From Thalassobacillus sp043497085 (GTDB taxonomy: Bacteria > Bacillota > Bacilli > Bacillales > Halobacillaceae): 64,000 bases of DNA. The stretch lies in assembly GCA_043497085.1 (NCBI GenBank), contig JBIEKI010000020.1; one strand, given 5' to 3'. Positions 8,241 through 15,921 of this stretch are shown here, piece after piece (within the stretch, counting starts at the first letter, position 1; every line of letters begins with the position of its first letter). The notes beneath the pieces were generated by a model, which did no database searches, was not told where the DNA came from, and saw nothing but the letters and a program-made list of their open reading frames with translations. Made by a program: the position numbers and the translations under genes.

Positions 8241-9066
8241 AGTAATTGGGGATAAATATAAACCAACTTTCCACCTTAATGAAATAGTCAAAGAAATAGA
8301 AGCATTGCTGGGAGCGCATCTGGTCGGCTTATATTTGCACGGTTCACTTGCCATGGGTGGTTTTAATGCCAGGAACAGTGACATTGACCTCTTAGGAGTC
8401 ACAAGAACACAACTCACTAATCTGGAAGCGTGTTACCTGACCGAACTGTTTTTAAAAAAATCCACCCGCCCTTTCCCAATAGAAATTACCTTTATGAATG
8501 AACAGCAATTGGTGGACTGGGAGCATCCAAGCATGTTTGACTTCCATTATAGTGAGTACTGGAGAGACGAATTCGAGCAGAAAGCAACGGGTAACACCTT
8601 CCTTAATGTGAATTGGAAGGATCCTGATTTGGCAGCTCATCTCACGGTTACCTATCATAAAGGAATTTGTTTAGCTGGAAAGCCGATTCATGAAGTAATT
8701 CCGAGGGTGCCAGAAAAAGATTTTGTTGCTTCTGTTCAAAATGATTATCACGACTGTCTGGATAATATAGTTCATGATCCTGTGTACTGTACATTGAATT
8801 TGATTCGTTTTTATCGATATTTAAAAACTGGTGACATTGTTTCGAAATTGGAGGGTGCGAAGTGGGGGATTAAGCATTTTCCTGAAAAATTCCATACTAT
8901 CATCCAATCGGTACTTGCAATCTATCAGGATAACGACGGCAGCAGTGTTTTAGAAGCAGACGAGCTGTATAGGATCAAAGCGTTTTTAAAGGTGAAAATT
9001 GAAAATTTATTATTAGAGAGAAGCACTGGTAACAGCTCAAGGGGGATGCCTGATGGAGCAAAATAA
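8233..9066 (+). CDS. AadA-like aminoglycoside nucleotidyltransferase homolog
   Basis: A 277-aa protein with the DNA polymerase beta-type nucleotidyltransferase core: GLYLHGSLAMGGFNARNSDIDL (quoted as the GS...DxD signature, about residues 34-55). A C-terminal helical DUF4111-like domain follows, as in ANT(3'')/ANT(9) enzymes that adenylylate streptomycin or spectinomycin. Identity to known resistance enzymes cannot be judged here, so it is a homolog, not a proven resistance gene. It overlaps its neighbours on both sides (8 and 14 bp), a tight GNAT-AadA-DUF2332 operon. Confidence 0.87.
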   Translation: MNKVIGDKYKPTFHLNEIVKEIEALLGAHLVGLYLHGSLAMGGFNARNSDIDLLGVTRTQLTNLEACYLTELFLKKSTRPFPIEITFMNEQQLVDWEHPSMFDFHYSEYWRDEFEQKATGNTFLNVNWKDPDLAAHLTVTYHKGICLAGKPIHEVIPRVPEKDFVASVQNDYHDCLDNIVHDPVYCTLNLIRFYRYLKTGDIVSKLEGAKWGIKHFPEKFHTIIQSVLAIYQDNDGSSVLEADELYRIKAFLKVKIENLLLERSTGNSSRGMPDGAK

Positions 9067-10111
9067 GATTGCTGAAAGATTTTTGGATTTTGCTGAGCTG
9101 GAGTGTAAAGGATCAAGCGCTTTGTATCAATTTTTGTCTATTAAAATTGCTGGTAATGAAGAGCTGCTCCAATTAAGCTCGTATGCGAGAAGAGGGCAGC
9201 CGATACCAAATCTGTTATTTGGGGCAGTCCATCAGTTATTGTTATCAGGGAATACGCATGAACTCGGTAACTTTTACCCGAGTATTACAGAGAAACCAAA
9301 GCAAGTGGAAGATTCATTTTCCAGTTTCCTTGATTTTTGTCGCACCTATCGCAAAGAAATAATAGCAACTTTGCAGGAAAAACTCGTGCAAACGAACGAA
9401 GTGAGACGCTGTGCGTATCTTTATCCACTTTTTTGTTACATACATAAGAAAACAGGGCGATCTTTGTCACTGATTGAGATTGGGACAAGCGCCGGTCTTC
9501 AGCTGCTCTGGGACCAATATAGTTACTCTTACGGTGGAAATCGTTGTTATGGGAATAATGCTTCAGCGGTTCACTTATCTTCAAAAGTAAGAAAGGGAAG
9601 CATGCCGGAGCTCCTTGATAGCACTCCTCCTGTAGCTTCCCGTGTAGGCGTGGACCTACATGTCAGTGACCTGAAGGATGAAGAAAATGCGTTATGGCTG
9701 AAGGCACTTATATGGCCGGAACATCAGGAAAGGCAGGAGACTTTTGATAAAGCAGTAAAGCAGTTCAGTAAATCTCCTCCTTCCTTAATCGAAGGGGATG
9801 GCGTATCAATGCTGGAAGAACTTGCTTCCCAAGCCCCATCTGCCAGCACGCTTTGCATCTTTCATACCCATGTCGCCAACCAGATGCCCCGGAAAGTGAA
9901 AGAGGAATTGCAGCAGAAAGTGAGTGCAATTGGGCGGAAGCGGGATGTATGTCACATCTACAATAATATTTATGATAGAAAAATGCATGTGGACTTTTTT
10001 ATCGATGGCGTCAGCTATAGTGAAACGATGGGAGATACCGATGGTCATGGACGCTGGTTTGACTGGCATGTGAAAGACTGTTCCATCCAGGGAAACGTGT
10101 CTAATAAATGA
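9053..10111 (+). CDS. DUF2332 family protein (possible methyltransferase-like)
   Basis: A 352-aa protein matching DUF2332, with an N-terminal helical part and a central LIEIGTSAGLQLLWDQY motif (about residues 140-156) that resembles the glycine-rich loop of a Rossmann-fold methyltransferase. The C-terminal half has LCIFHTHVANQMP. Function is unproven. The ribosome binding site lies inside the preceding gene (AAGGGGGATG). The last codons, GTG TCT AAT AAA TGA, coincide with the first unit of the downstream repeat array, so the repeat supplies the C-terminus. Confidence 0.85.
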   Translation: MEQNKIAERFLDFAELECKGSSALYQFLSIKIAGNEELLQLSSYARRGQPIPNLLFGAVHQLLLSGNTHELGNFYPSITEKPKQVEDSFSSFLDFCRTYRKEIIATLQEKLVQTNEVRRCAYLYPLFCYIHKKTGRSLSLIEIGTSAGLQLLWDQYSYSYGGNRCYGNNASAVHLSSKVRKGSMPELLDSTPPVASRVGVDLHVSDLKDEENALWLKALIWPEHQERQETFDKAVKQFSKSPPSLIEGDGVSMLEELASQAPSASTLCIFHTHVANQMPRKVKEELQQKVSAIGRKRDVCHIYNNIYDRKMHVDFFIDGVSYSETMGDTDGHGRWFDWHVKDCSIQGNVSNK

Positions 10112-10273
10112 TAATTTTGTCTAGTAAAATTTAGATATTGTCTAGTAAATCTTTGATAATGTCTAGTAAAAGACCGAGATTGTCTAGTTAACCTCACATA
10201 TTGTCCAGTAAGCACCATGGACTGTCTAATAAATGCATCATGTTGTCTAGTAAATAGACGATATTCCAGTAAC
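10100..10273 (+). repeat. 21-bp-period TCTAGTAAA array, locus 2 (9 units)
   Basis: Cores begin at 10100, 10120, 10141, 10162, 10183, 10204, 10225, 10246 and 10265, giving spacings of 20, 21, 21, 21, 21, 21, 21 and 19. The first unit overlaps the stop codon of the DUF2332 gene. I see no clear U-tailed terminator directly after it; an imperfect hairpin (TATCAA...TTGATA, 10321-10357) sits between it and the serC promoter. Confidence 0.92.
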
Positions 10274-10351
10274 TTTTTCTCTAAAAGGTTGTAATCCCTT
10301 TACAGCGATAAAGTAAGCGCTATCAAAGGCGGGTGGCGCGTTTTCGCCCTC

Positions 10352-10380
10352 TTGATAACCTGCAGACTATGCTTTATAAT
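10352..10380 (+). promoter_or_regulatory. Sigma-A promoter of the glycine riboswitch/serC leader
   Basis: TTGATA at 10352-10357, an exact 17-bp spacer and a perfect TATAAT at 10375-10380. Transcription would begin near 10387, about 75 nt before the aptamer. Confidence 0.85.
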
Positions 10381-10460
10381 CCAGGCATATCACTGATTTT
10401 TCTGAAAAGACGAATATTAGCAAGCGATGAATGTCATGGGTTGTACTATGACAGGAGCAG

Positions 10461-10527
10461 CTTCTGGAGAGGATGCACATCTTGTGCAGCGCCGAAGGGT
10501 TCATTATCTCAGGCAAAAGGACAGAAG
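10461..10527 (+). ncRNA. Single-aptamer glycine riboswitch upstream of serC
   Basis: The core matches the glycine (gcvT-type) aptamer. P1 is CTTCTG/CAGAAG (10461-10466 with 10522-10527). P2 is GAGA/TCTC. P3 is TGCACA/TGTGCA. The diagnostic strings GCGCCGAAGG (10489-10498) and CTCAGGCAAAAGGACAG (10508-10524) are both present. Only one aptamer is seen. A 6-bp hairpin upstream (TGTCAT/ATGACA, 10432-10453) and a 5-bp hairpin downstream (AGGTA/TACCT, 10528-10544) could be the ghost-aptamer remnants described for singletons. A terminator follows at 10556 and the next gene is serC. Confidence 0.92.
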
Positions 10528-10555
10528 AGGTACATCCGATACCTTTTATGTTGGT

Positions 10556-10585
10556 GAGATTGGGAAGTCCCGGTCTCTCTTTTTT
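10556..10585 (+). terminator. Riboswitch expression-platform terminator
   Basis: Nine-bp stem GAGATTGGG/CCCGGTCTC (two G-U pairs), loop AAGT, then a U-rich tail. AAGAGG at the 3' edge of P1 (10525-10530) can pair with TCTCTT in the terminator's 3' side, a plausible anti-terminator. That arrangement would make glycine turn the gene off; this direction is inferred. Confidence 0.8.
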
Positions 10586-10672
10586 ATACTTTAAGGAAGT
10601 TTAATGTTAAAGGATTAAAGTGTATATGTTTCCTCCAGAAGTACCTGGCGAAAAGCCGAGTTTTTCTAATAC
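10584..10672. repeat. AT-rich leader plus hairpin repeat, copy 2 (decayed)
   Basis: TATACTTTAAGGAAGTTTAA...GTTAAAGGATTAAAGTGTATA followed by CCTGGCGAAAAGCCGAGTTTTTCTAAT parallels the element at 1779-1875 block by block. The left hairpin arm has been lost or scrambled. It lies between the riboswitch terminator and serC. Confidence 0.72.
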
Positions 10673-10712
10673 ACGCAAGTTCTACTACATACAAAGTGAG
10701 GGGTTAGACGAT

Positions 10713-11795
10713 ATGAAGAGAATTTATAATTTTTCAGCGGGTCCTTCCATGCTGCCGCTGCCAGTATTGGAAAAAGCACAAAGTGAACTGGTGAATTACA
10801 GGGACTCAGGCATGTCTGTCATGGAATTGAGTCATCGATCCGCACTGTTTACGGAAATCATTCAGGAAGCAGAGCAGCTGCTGCGTGAACTGATGGCTAT
10901 ACCAGAAAATTACAAAGTGCTCTTCGTACAAGGGGGGGCTTCGCAGCAATTTTCTGCGGTGCCGTTGAACCTGTTCGGTACGAACGGAAAAGCAGATTAT
11001 GTGAACACTGGTTCCTGGTCGCAAAAGGCGATCAAGGAAGCGAAGAAATATGGAGATATTCGTGTGATTGCTTCATCTGAGGATGCCAATTTCAATTATA
11101 TTCCAGAGGTGGACAGCTCCATGGTCGACCCGGAAGCGGATTATGTTCATATTACTACGAACAACACGATAGAAGGGACGGCTTTTACTGAGTTTCCCGA
11201 TGCTGGAAATATTCCGCTTGTAGCAGATATGTCGTCCAATATCCTGTCAGAAGAAATCGATGTATCACAATTCGGGGTGATTTATGCCGGGGCCCAGAAA
11301 AACATCGGTCCGGCGGGGCTGACGGTGGTCATCGTCCGTGAAGACTTGATCGGAAAAGCACAGGAATCCTGCCCGGTTATGCTGGATTATAAGACACATA
11401 GTGATAAAGGCTCCTTATATAACACGCCACCGACCTATGCAATTTATATGGCAAAGCTTGTTTTCGAATGGCTAAAGGAACTGGGCGGCGTTAAGGAAAT
11501 GGAGAAAATTAATCGGGAAAAGGCACAAATTCTTTATGATTACATTGAGGAATCCGAGCTGTTTTCTTCTCCTGTTGAAAAGAATAGCCGTTCATTGATG
11601 AATATACCGTTCGTCAGTCCTTCTGATGACTTGAATGCGGCATTTGTGAAGGAAGCAAAAGAAGCAGGCTTGGAAACATTAAAAGGGCACCGTTCGGTTG
11701 GCGGGATGCGTGCCAGCATCTACAATGCGATGCCGATTGATGGCGTCCTGTCCCTTGTCGCGTTTATGAAAAAATTTGAAAGTAAGCATAAGTAA
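10713..11795 (+). CDS. serC: Phosphoserine aminotransferase
   Basis: A 360-aa PLP enzyme converting 3-phosphohydroxypyruvate and glutamate to phosphoserine, the second step of serine and hence glycine synthesis. Recognisable motifs are the N-terminal YNFSAGPSMLPLPVL, VLFVQGGASQQF, the FGVIYAGAQKNIGPAGL segment carrying the PLP lysine, and the C-terminal GHRSVGGMRASIYNAMP. An upstream in-frame ATG at 10620 lies within the repeat; GAGGGG before ATG 10713 and family alignment support the start used. It stands alone, behind a glycine riboswitch leader and ahead of a terminator. Confidence 0.97.
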   Translation: MKRIYNFSAGPSMLPLPVLEKAQSELVNYRDSGMSVMELSHRSALFTEIIQEAEQLLRELMAIPENYKVLFVQGGASQQFSAVPLNLFGTNGKADYVNTGSWSQKAIKEAKKYGDIRVIASSEDANFNYIPEVDSSMVDPEADYVHITTNNTIEGTAFTEFPDAGNIPLVADMSSNILSEEIDVSQFGVIYAGAQKNIGPAGLTVVIVREDLIGKAQESCPVMLDYKTHSDKGSLYNTPPTYAIYMAKLVFEWLKELGGVKEMEKINREKAQILYDYIEESELFSSPVEKNSRSLMNIPFVSPSDDLNAAFVKEAKEAGLETLKGHRSVGGMRASIYNAMPIDGVLSLVAFMKKFESKHK

Positions 11796-11800
11796 CCAAT

Positions 11801-11838
11801 AGAGGTCTCCTCCTGTGCTAAGGAAGAGACCTCTTTTT
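11801..11838 (+). terminator. Bidirectional terminator after serC
   Basis: Stem AGAGGTCTC/GAGACCTCT with T-run on + and A-tract on the other side. It also touches the stop codon of the convergent gene at 11837. Confidence 0.85.
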
Positions 11839-12193
11839 ACTTATCACCAGCTATTTCAATGGTATACAGTCCTCGTTCGGTAACCAATGTGAATGTATTT
11901 TCATCAAACTGGTACTCTGTTGTATCCTCCAGCGGAATTTCATAATAGGAGTCAGGAAGCGGCTGAAAACTATCGCCATCCGTTTCGATTTGACCCGACC
12001 CGTTCAATTGGATGGTGTGCATGGGCTCGTAACCATCAATACTTCTCGTATCTTTGGAATAGGAAATCGACTCCAGCTTCATCGATATACTGTCGTGATC
12101 CGCTAATTCCTGCTTGGCAATTGTTATGTTTTCACCGTTCCACTCCTGAAGCAGCTGGTTGAATTCTTCAATCGTTAAGTATCGCTGTGACAT
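11837..12193 (-). CDS. Hypothetical small cytoplasmic protein
   Basis: An 118-aa protein, no signal peptide or membrane segment, acidic, with a predicted beta-rich C-terminal half (EYQFDENTFTLVTERGLYTIEI). I do not recognise a family. On the minus strand GGAGGG overlaps a first ATG at 12199, so the ATG at 12193 with a 6-nt spacing is the likelier start. It converges with serC. Confidence 0.65.
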   Translation of the reverse strand: MSQRYLTIEEFNQLLQEWNGENITIAKQELADHDSISMKLESISYSKDTRSIDGYEPMHTIQLNGSGQIETDGDSFQPLPDSYYEIPLEDTTEYQFDENTFTLVTERGLYTIEIAGDK

Positions 12194-12286
12194 GTGCATC
12201 CCTCCAGTTCTTATTTTTACCTGGAGGGCTGAATTGATGCGTATAACTATCCTCTTTTTTCTTTAAGAAAAGTTGAAAAGACAATA

Positions 12287-12316
12287 AAAGAGACGGCCCT
12301 CAGACCGTCTCTTTGT
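12287..12316 (-). terminator. Terminator hairpin between two minus-strand genes
   Basis: Ten-bp stem AAAGAGACGG/CCGTCTCTTT, nearly symmetrical for both strands. It follows the 72-aa minus-strand gene. Confidence 0.8.
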
Positions 12317-12337
12317 TTATAGAATTATTTTAAATTG

Positions 12338-12556
12338 TCAATTTTTAACTTCGTGCTTTATGTCGTAATCAATAATTTGGATTTTTTCTAATGGAAGTTT
12401 GAAGCTGGAAGACAGCTTTTTCTTCAAGTTTTTCTCGTTTACTTCCGCATCCTCTGCGTTTACGTCCCATTCAATTTCATCCATTCTTCGAAATAACTCT
12501 GGGCGATCAAGTTCACTTTCCTTATGGAAATTAATCCATGATACATTCACTAACAT
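12338..12556 (-). CDS. Small hypothetical protein
   Basis: A 72-aa, highly charged protein (MLVNVSWINFHKESELDRPE start, KKKLSSSFKLPLEKIQIIDY near the end). It has no membrane segment and I do not recognise a family. AAAGGGG lies about 8 nt upstream of the ATG on the minus strand, and a terminator lies 20 nt past the stop, which supports a real short gene. Confidence 0.6.
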   Translation of the reverse strand: MLVNVSWINFHKESELDRPELFRRMDEIEWDVNAEDAEVNEKNLKKKLSSSFKLPLEKIQIIDYDIKHEVKN

Positions 12557-12782
12557 TAACTCTACCCCTTTCCGGAGTCAGCTAAACCTTTTTTCAAGTT
12601 AACTGGGCAAACAAAATTTCCTTATTTAATTGTTCAGCAAGTATAACACGGTTGCTTAGTTATGTATACCCACCCTTTTCCTGCCGCGATAAGTGAGAGG
12701 AAGTTTCAAAAGGAGTAAAAAAAGGTATATGGGATAAATAGTAAATCAGCGCTGCAAGTTTACAAACAAGGAGGATATACCG

Positions 12783-13391
12783 ATGCGGTATCTTATCGTT
12801 TCCGATATACATGGAGAGGTTGAGAAACTGGAAAGGGTGCTTGAAAAAGCATCTTATGATTCAGAAAAAGATCAGCTGATTTTGCTTGGTGATTATATAG
12901 ACCGGGGGCCCCATTCGAAAGCAGTTATCGACAAAGTGAAGGAACTGGTGGAGAAAGATGGTGCAGTTGCGATCAAGGGAAACCACGATGATATGTTCAT
13001 CCGTTCGCAATATGAAGGAGAAGCGATGGAGCTTTGGAAAATGAATGGCGCTTCCACAACGCTGAAAAGTTATAATGGCAAAAAGGAAGAACTGAAAGAA
13101 GACCAGCGATGGATGGAGAAAAATCTGGAGCTTTACCATGAAACAGACGACTATATCTTTGTCCACGCAGGCCTTGAACCGGAAATCCCGATAGAGAAAC
13201 AGGATGAAGATACCATGTTGTGGACTCGCCATACGGACCGGATCGGACTGGGTAAAACCGTGGTCCACGGCCATACGCCGGTCAAAGATATTTTTTACTA
13301 CGAAGATCAAATTGATATCGATACTGGTGCTGCATATGGTGGAAAGCTGACTCTATTAGAGCTGCCGACGCACGAAGTGTATACCGTATAG
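12783..13391 (+). CDS. Metallophosphoesterase, serine/threonine phosphatase-like
   Basis: A 202-aa calcineurin-like phosphoesterase with the full set of di-metal motifs: SDIHGE (7-12), LLGDYIDRGPHS (about 34-45), IKGNHDDMF (about 66-74), FVHAG and VHGHTP. The compact length and motif order are those of bacteriophage-lambda/ApaH-type PPP phosphatases, which act on phosphoproteins or dinucleoside polyphosphates. AAGGAGG precedes the ATG. It stands alone and converges with guaC across a shared terminator. Confidence 0.9.
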   Translation: MRYLIVSDIHGEVEKLERVLEKASYDSEKDQLILLGDYIDRGPHSKAVIDKVKELVEKDGAVAIKGNHDDMFIRSQYEGEAMELWKMNGASTTLKSYNGKKEELKEDQRWMEKNLELYHETDDYIFVHAGLEPEIPIEKQDEDTMLWTRHTDRIGLGKTVVHGHTPVKDIFYYEDQIDIDTGAAYGGKLTLLELPTHEVYTV

Positions 13392-13392
13392 A

Positions 13393-13429
13393 AAGATGAG
13401 CGAGGGTATCAACCTCACTCATCTTTTTT
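13393..13429 (+). terminator. Bidirectional terminator between phosphatase and guaC
   Basis: Thirteen-position stem AAGATGAGCGAGG/CCTCACTCATCTT with one mismatch and T6 on the + side. Confidence 0.85.
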
Positions 13430-13437
13430 CTGCCTCA

Positions 13438-14421
13438 TTAATAAACTCTGTCCCCATTAAAAATGGAGTTTTTCACGACTACATAGTCGACGTGTTTGAT
13501 AGCGTCAAGATTCGTGCCGCCTGCATAGGAAATAGCAGACTGGAGATCCTGTTCCATCTCCACTAACGTATCTTTTAAAGAGCCTTTATGCTCCACGTAC
13601 ATTTTCTTACCCTCGACGTTTTTCTTTTCGCCTTTTTGAAATTCTGATGCGGAACCGAAATATTCCTTATATAGCTTGCCGTCCTTTTCAAACGTTTCAC
13701 CAGGAGATTCCTCATGACCGGCGAACAGTGAGCCGATCATGACAAGGGTTGCTCCGAAACGGATGGATTTAGCTACGTCGCCATGCGTACGGATGCCACC
13801 GTCCGCAATAATCGGTTTGCTTGCTGCTTTAGCACACCAGCGGAGCGCAGCCAGCTGCCAGCCGCCAGTTCCGAAGCCGGTCTTAATTTTGGTGATACAA
13901 ACCTTTCCTGGGCCGATACCGACTTTTGTAGCGTCTGCGCCGGCATTTTCAAGCTCTCTGACAGCTTCCGGAGTACCGACGTTTCCAGCGACGACGAAAC
14001 TTTCCGGAAGGTGCTCTTTAATATGGCGAATCATCTCAATGACCGCATTAGAGTGACCATGGGCAATGTCGATCGTGATGAATTCCGGTGCCAGGTTTTC
14101 TTCGGCTGCCTGCCGGACAAAGTCGTATTCTTCCGGCTTGACACCTACGCTTATGGAGGCGATCAACCCCCGTGATTTCATGTCTTTTATAAAATCAATA
14201 CGCTGTTCTGGCTGGAAGCGGTGCATAATATAGAAGTAGCCGTTTTCTGCCAATGCGATAGCGATTTTTTCGTCGATGATCGTCTGCATATTGGCAGGCA
14301 CAACGGGAAGCTTGAAAGAATATCCTCCCAAGTGGATCTTTGTATCACATTCTGATCGGCTATTAACGACACATTTCGCGGGAATCAGTTGAATATCTTC
14401 GTAATCAAACACATTTTCCAT
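13438..14421 (-). CDS. guaC: GMP reductase
   Basis: A 327-aa NADPH-dependent enzyme deaminating GMP to IMP. TIM-barrel motifs of the IMPDH/GMPR family are clear: the VGIGPGKVCITKIKTGFG loop with the catalytic cysteine, IIADGGIRTHGDVAKSI, and the GSLFAGHEESPG phosphate-binding part. There is no CBS pair, which separates it from IMP dehydrogenase. ATG 14421 follows TAGGAGT with 8 nt spacing and is preferred to GTG 14430. Upstream on the minus strand lie TATAAC-like -10 sequences and a lone ACGAAC that could be half a PurBox; this is weak. Confidence 0.95.
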   Translation of the reverse strand: MENVFDYEDIQLIPAKCVVNSRSECDTKIHLGGYSFKLPVVPANMQTIIDEKIAIALAENGYFYIMHRFQPEQRIDFIKDMKSRGLIASISVGVKPEEYDFVRQAAEENLAPEFITIDIAHGHSNAVIEMIRHIKEHLPESFVVAGNVGTPEAVRELENAGADATKVGIGPGKVCITKIKTGFGTGGWQLAALRWCAKAASKPIIADGGIRTHGDVAKSIRFGATLVMIGSLFAGHEESPGETFEKDGKLYKEYFGSASEFQKGEKKNVEGKKMYVEHKGSLKDTLVEMEQDLQSAISYAGGTNLDAIKHVDYVVVKNSIFNGDRVY

Positions 14422-14607
14422 GGTTAACACTCCTAAAAGCGAATATTTTAATTGTTATAATATAAAACGTTCGTACATGTGGTAATTTACACCATAAAAA
14501 AGAAAATGTCAAAGGTATTCAGATATGGATCCCGATTTTGTTTAACTCCTCGTCGTTCCGGTCATAAATAAAGGAAAGCAGTCAAACGGTAAAAAGGTGG
14601 TTATAAC

Positions 14608-15261
14608 ATGAAAGTGCGTATCGAATTGACGTACCAGACCCCTAAAGGGACAAAAAGTGAATTCAGTTCAGAAGAAATGCAAGCGGCTCAGGCAATTTTA
14701 ATAGCCGAAGATTTGGAAAGGACCGGACGGGTAAAAGAGTTTACCTTCATCGATAGTCAGGATCACACCTGGAGTTTGAAAGAACTGAAGGAATATATGA
14801 AGGGGATTGAAACAGAACCGCACAACATTACGGTTTATTTTGATGGTGGTTTTGATTTACAAACAAAAAAGTCAGGACTTGGCTGTGCGATATATTATGA
14901 GCAGAACGGAAAGTCATACCGGCACAGGAAGAATGCTTTAGTCGACGAACTAAACACGAATAATGAAGCAGAGTACGCGGCGCTTCATCTGGCATTACAG
15001 GAAATGGAGTTCATGGGCGTCCACCATATGCCTGTTAGCATCGTTGGCGATTCTCAGGTTGTCATCAATCAGTTAAATGGGGAGTGGCCGTGTCTGGAAG
15101 ATGAATTGTCTAAATGGGCAGATCGCGTGGAAGTTAAAATGGAACAAATGGGAATCCAGCCGGAATACAAAGCAGTATCCCGAAAACGGAACCGGGAAGC
15201 AGATCGGCTGGCGACGCAGGCATTGGAAGACACGGAAATTACGAGTACGATGGAACTGTAA
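14608..15261 (+). CDS. RNase H-like (reverse-transcriptase-associated RNase HI fold) protein
   Basis: A 217-aa protein with an N-terminal region of about 70 residues and a C-terminal RNase HI domain of about 140 residues. All four acidic catalytic positions appear present: VYFDGGF (Asp), NNEAEYAAL (Glu), VGDSQVVINQ (Asp) and NREADRLA (Asp). It resembles Bacillus YpeP/YpdQ-type proteins, whose nuclease activity has been doubtful, so the cellular role is open. It stands alone between guaC (divergent) and a terminator. Confidence 0.85.
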   Translation: MKVRIELTYQTPKGTKSEFSSEEMQAAQAILIAEDLERTGRVKEFTFIDSQDHTWSLKELKEYMKGIETEPHNITVYFDGGFDLQTKKSGLGCAIYYEQNGKSYRHRKNALVDELNTNNEAEYAALHLALQEMEFMGVHHMPVSIVGDSQVVINQLNGEWPCLEDELSKWADRVEVKMEQMGIQPEYKAVSRKRNREADRLATQALEDTEITSTMEL

Positions 15262-15275
15262 TGCTAATCTGGAAT

Positions 15276-15316
15276 AAACGCTCTGGGTGCAAAAGACTCA
15301 GAGCGTTTATTTTGTT
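15276..15316 (+). terminator. Intrinsic terminator after the RNase H-like gene
   Basis: Ten-bp stem AAACGCTCTG/CAGAGCGTTT, 13-nt loop, U-rich tail. Confidence 0.82.
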
Positions 15317-15428
15317 TTCTATTCAACAATAAAACAATGTTTTTTGTAAAATATTGAAAATAGTATTGTGAATAATCTAATCATTTGAAATAATTGTAAT
15401 AAAGTGACTGTTGAATGAGGTGATGAAA

Positions 15429-15827
15429 TTGGGTGCTACAGAAACGCTGGTCCTGTTTTATCCCACGCTGTTTTTATTGCTTGGAATCATTGCCGGGATT
15501 GGATATAAAATTTCGAAATGCCATATTTGCCAGGTTGGGTTATTCGGGTATCTATTTGCCAATACCGCTTTCTTTTTCTTTGTGGAAGGGGGACTTCCTG
15601 GAATTGAACGGGATGCAGTTGGTCTGGGCCTGGATGTGTTCCGGGATTTGTCTTTGTCAGAGACAGCAGCACTCCTGTTTGTGCCAAGTATATACTCAAT
15701 AGCTTATACATGTTTGCTTTTACTGGGTTATTTATATACCGGAGTAGCCGTTTCGATGTCTCGGAAAAATGTCAGTGCGGAGTTAAAGGAGGAGGAACAT
15801 GGGGGCGCTTCTAACGTTGATTGGTGA
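15429..15827 (+). CDS. Small three-helix membrane protein, unknown function
   Basis: A protein of about 132 aa with three hydrophobic segments (about residues 5-25, 32-52 and 85-110, counting from the chosen start) and a charged tail. It carries a CHIC motif between helices 1 and 2. The frame is open from TTG 15411; GAGGTG at 15417-15422 best fits TTG 15429, but ATG 15423 is possible. No family recognised. Its 3' end overlaps a 31-residue peptide gene by 29 bp. Confidence 0.6.
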   Translation: MGATETLVLFYPTLFLLLGIIAGIGYKISKCHICQVGLFGYLFANTAFFFFVEGGLPGIERDAVGLGLDVFRDLSLSETAALLFVPSIYSIAYTCLLLLGYLYTGVAVSMSRKNVSAELKEEEHGGASNVDW

Positions 15828-15894
15828 TTTTTTTGCAGCGATTGCAGGCGGTTTTTCAGAAAAAATCAGAGCAAATAAAGAGAAGAAAAAATAG
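15799..15894 (+). CDS. Putative 31-residue hydrophobic/cationic peptide
   Basis: ATG 15799 follows AAAGGAGGAGG with good spacing, one of the strongest ribosome binding sites in the window. The 31-aa product starts MGALLTLIGDFFAAIAGGF and ends with a basic tail EKIRANKEKKK, giving one amphipathic or membrane helix plus a positive end. The stop codon lies inside the 5' arm of a U-tailed terminator. It overlaps the upstream membrane protein gene in another frame. Shape recalls small membrane peptides, type I toxins or PSM-like peptides; I do not identify it. Confidence 0.6.
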   Translation: MGALLTLIGDFFAAIAGGFSEKIRANKEKKK

Positions 15895-15921
15895 ATTCCA
15901 CAAATGAGGAATCTATTTTTT
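15890..15921 (+). terminator. Intrinsic terminator after the 31-aa peptide gene
   Basis: Nine-bp stem ATAGATTCC/GGAATCTAT, 8-nt loop, T6. Overlaps the peptide's stop codon. Confidence 0.88.

Noticed and set aside
10333..10557. 74-codon ORF upstream of serC
   Set aside because: It runs through the promoter, glycine aptamer and terminator and has no ribosome binding site.
10620..10712. N-terminal extension of SerC from ATG 10620
   Set aside because: The extra 31 residues come from the hairpin repeat and precede the conserved SerC N-terminus; the ribosome binding site is at 10713.
14440..14500. PurR box pair upstream of guaC
   Set aside because: Only one CGAAC core is visible and no second inverted copy at the usual spacing.
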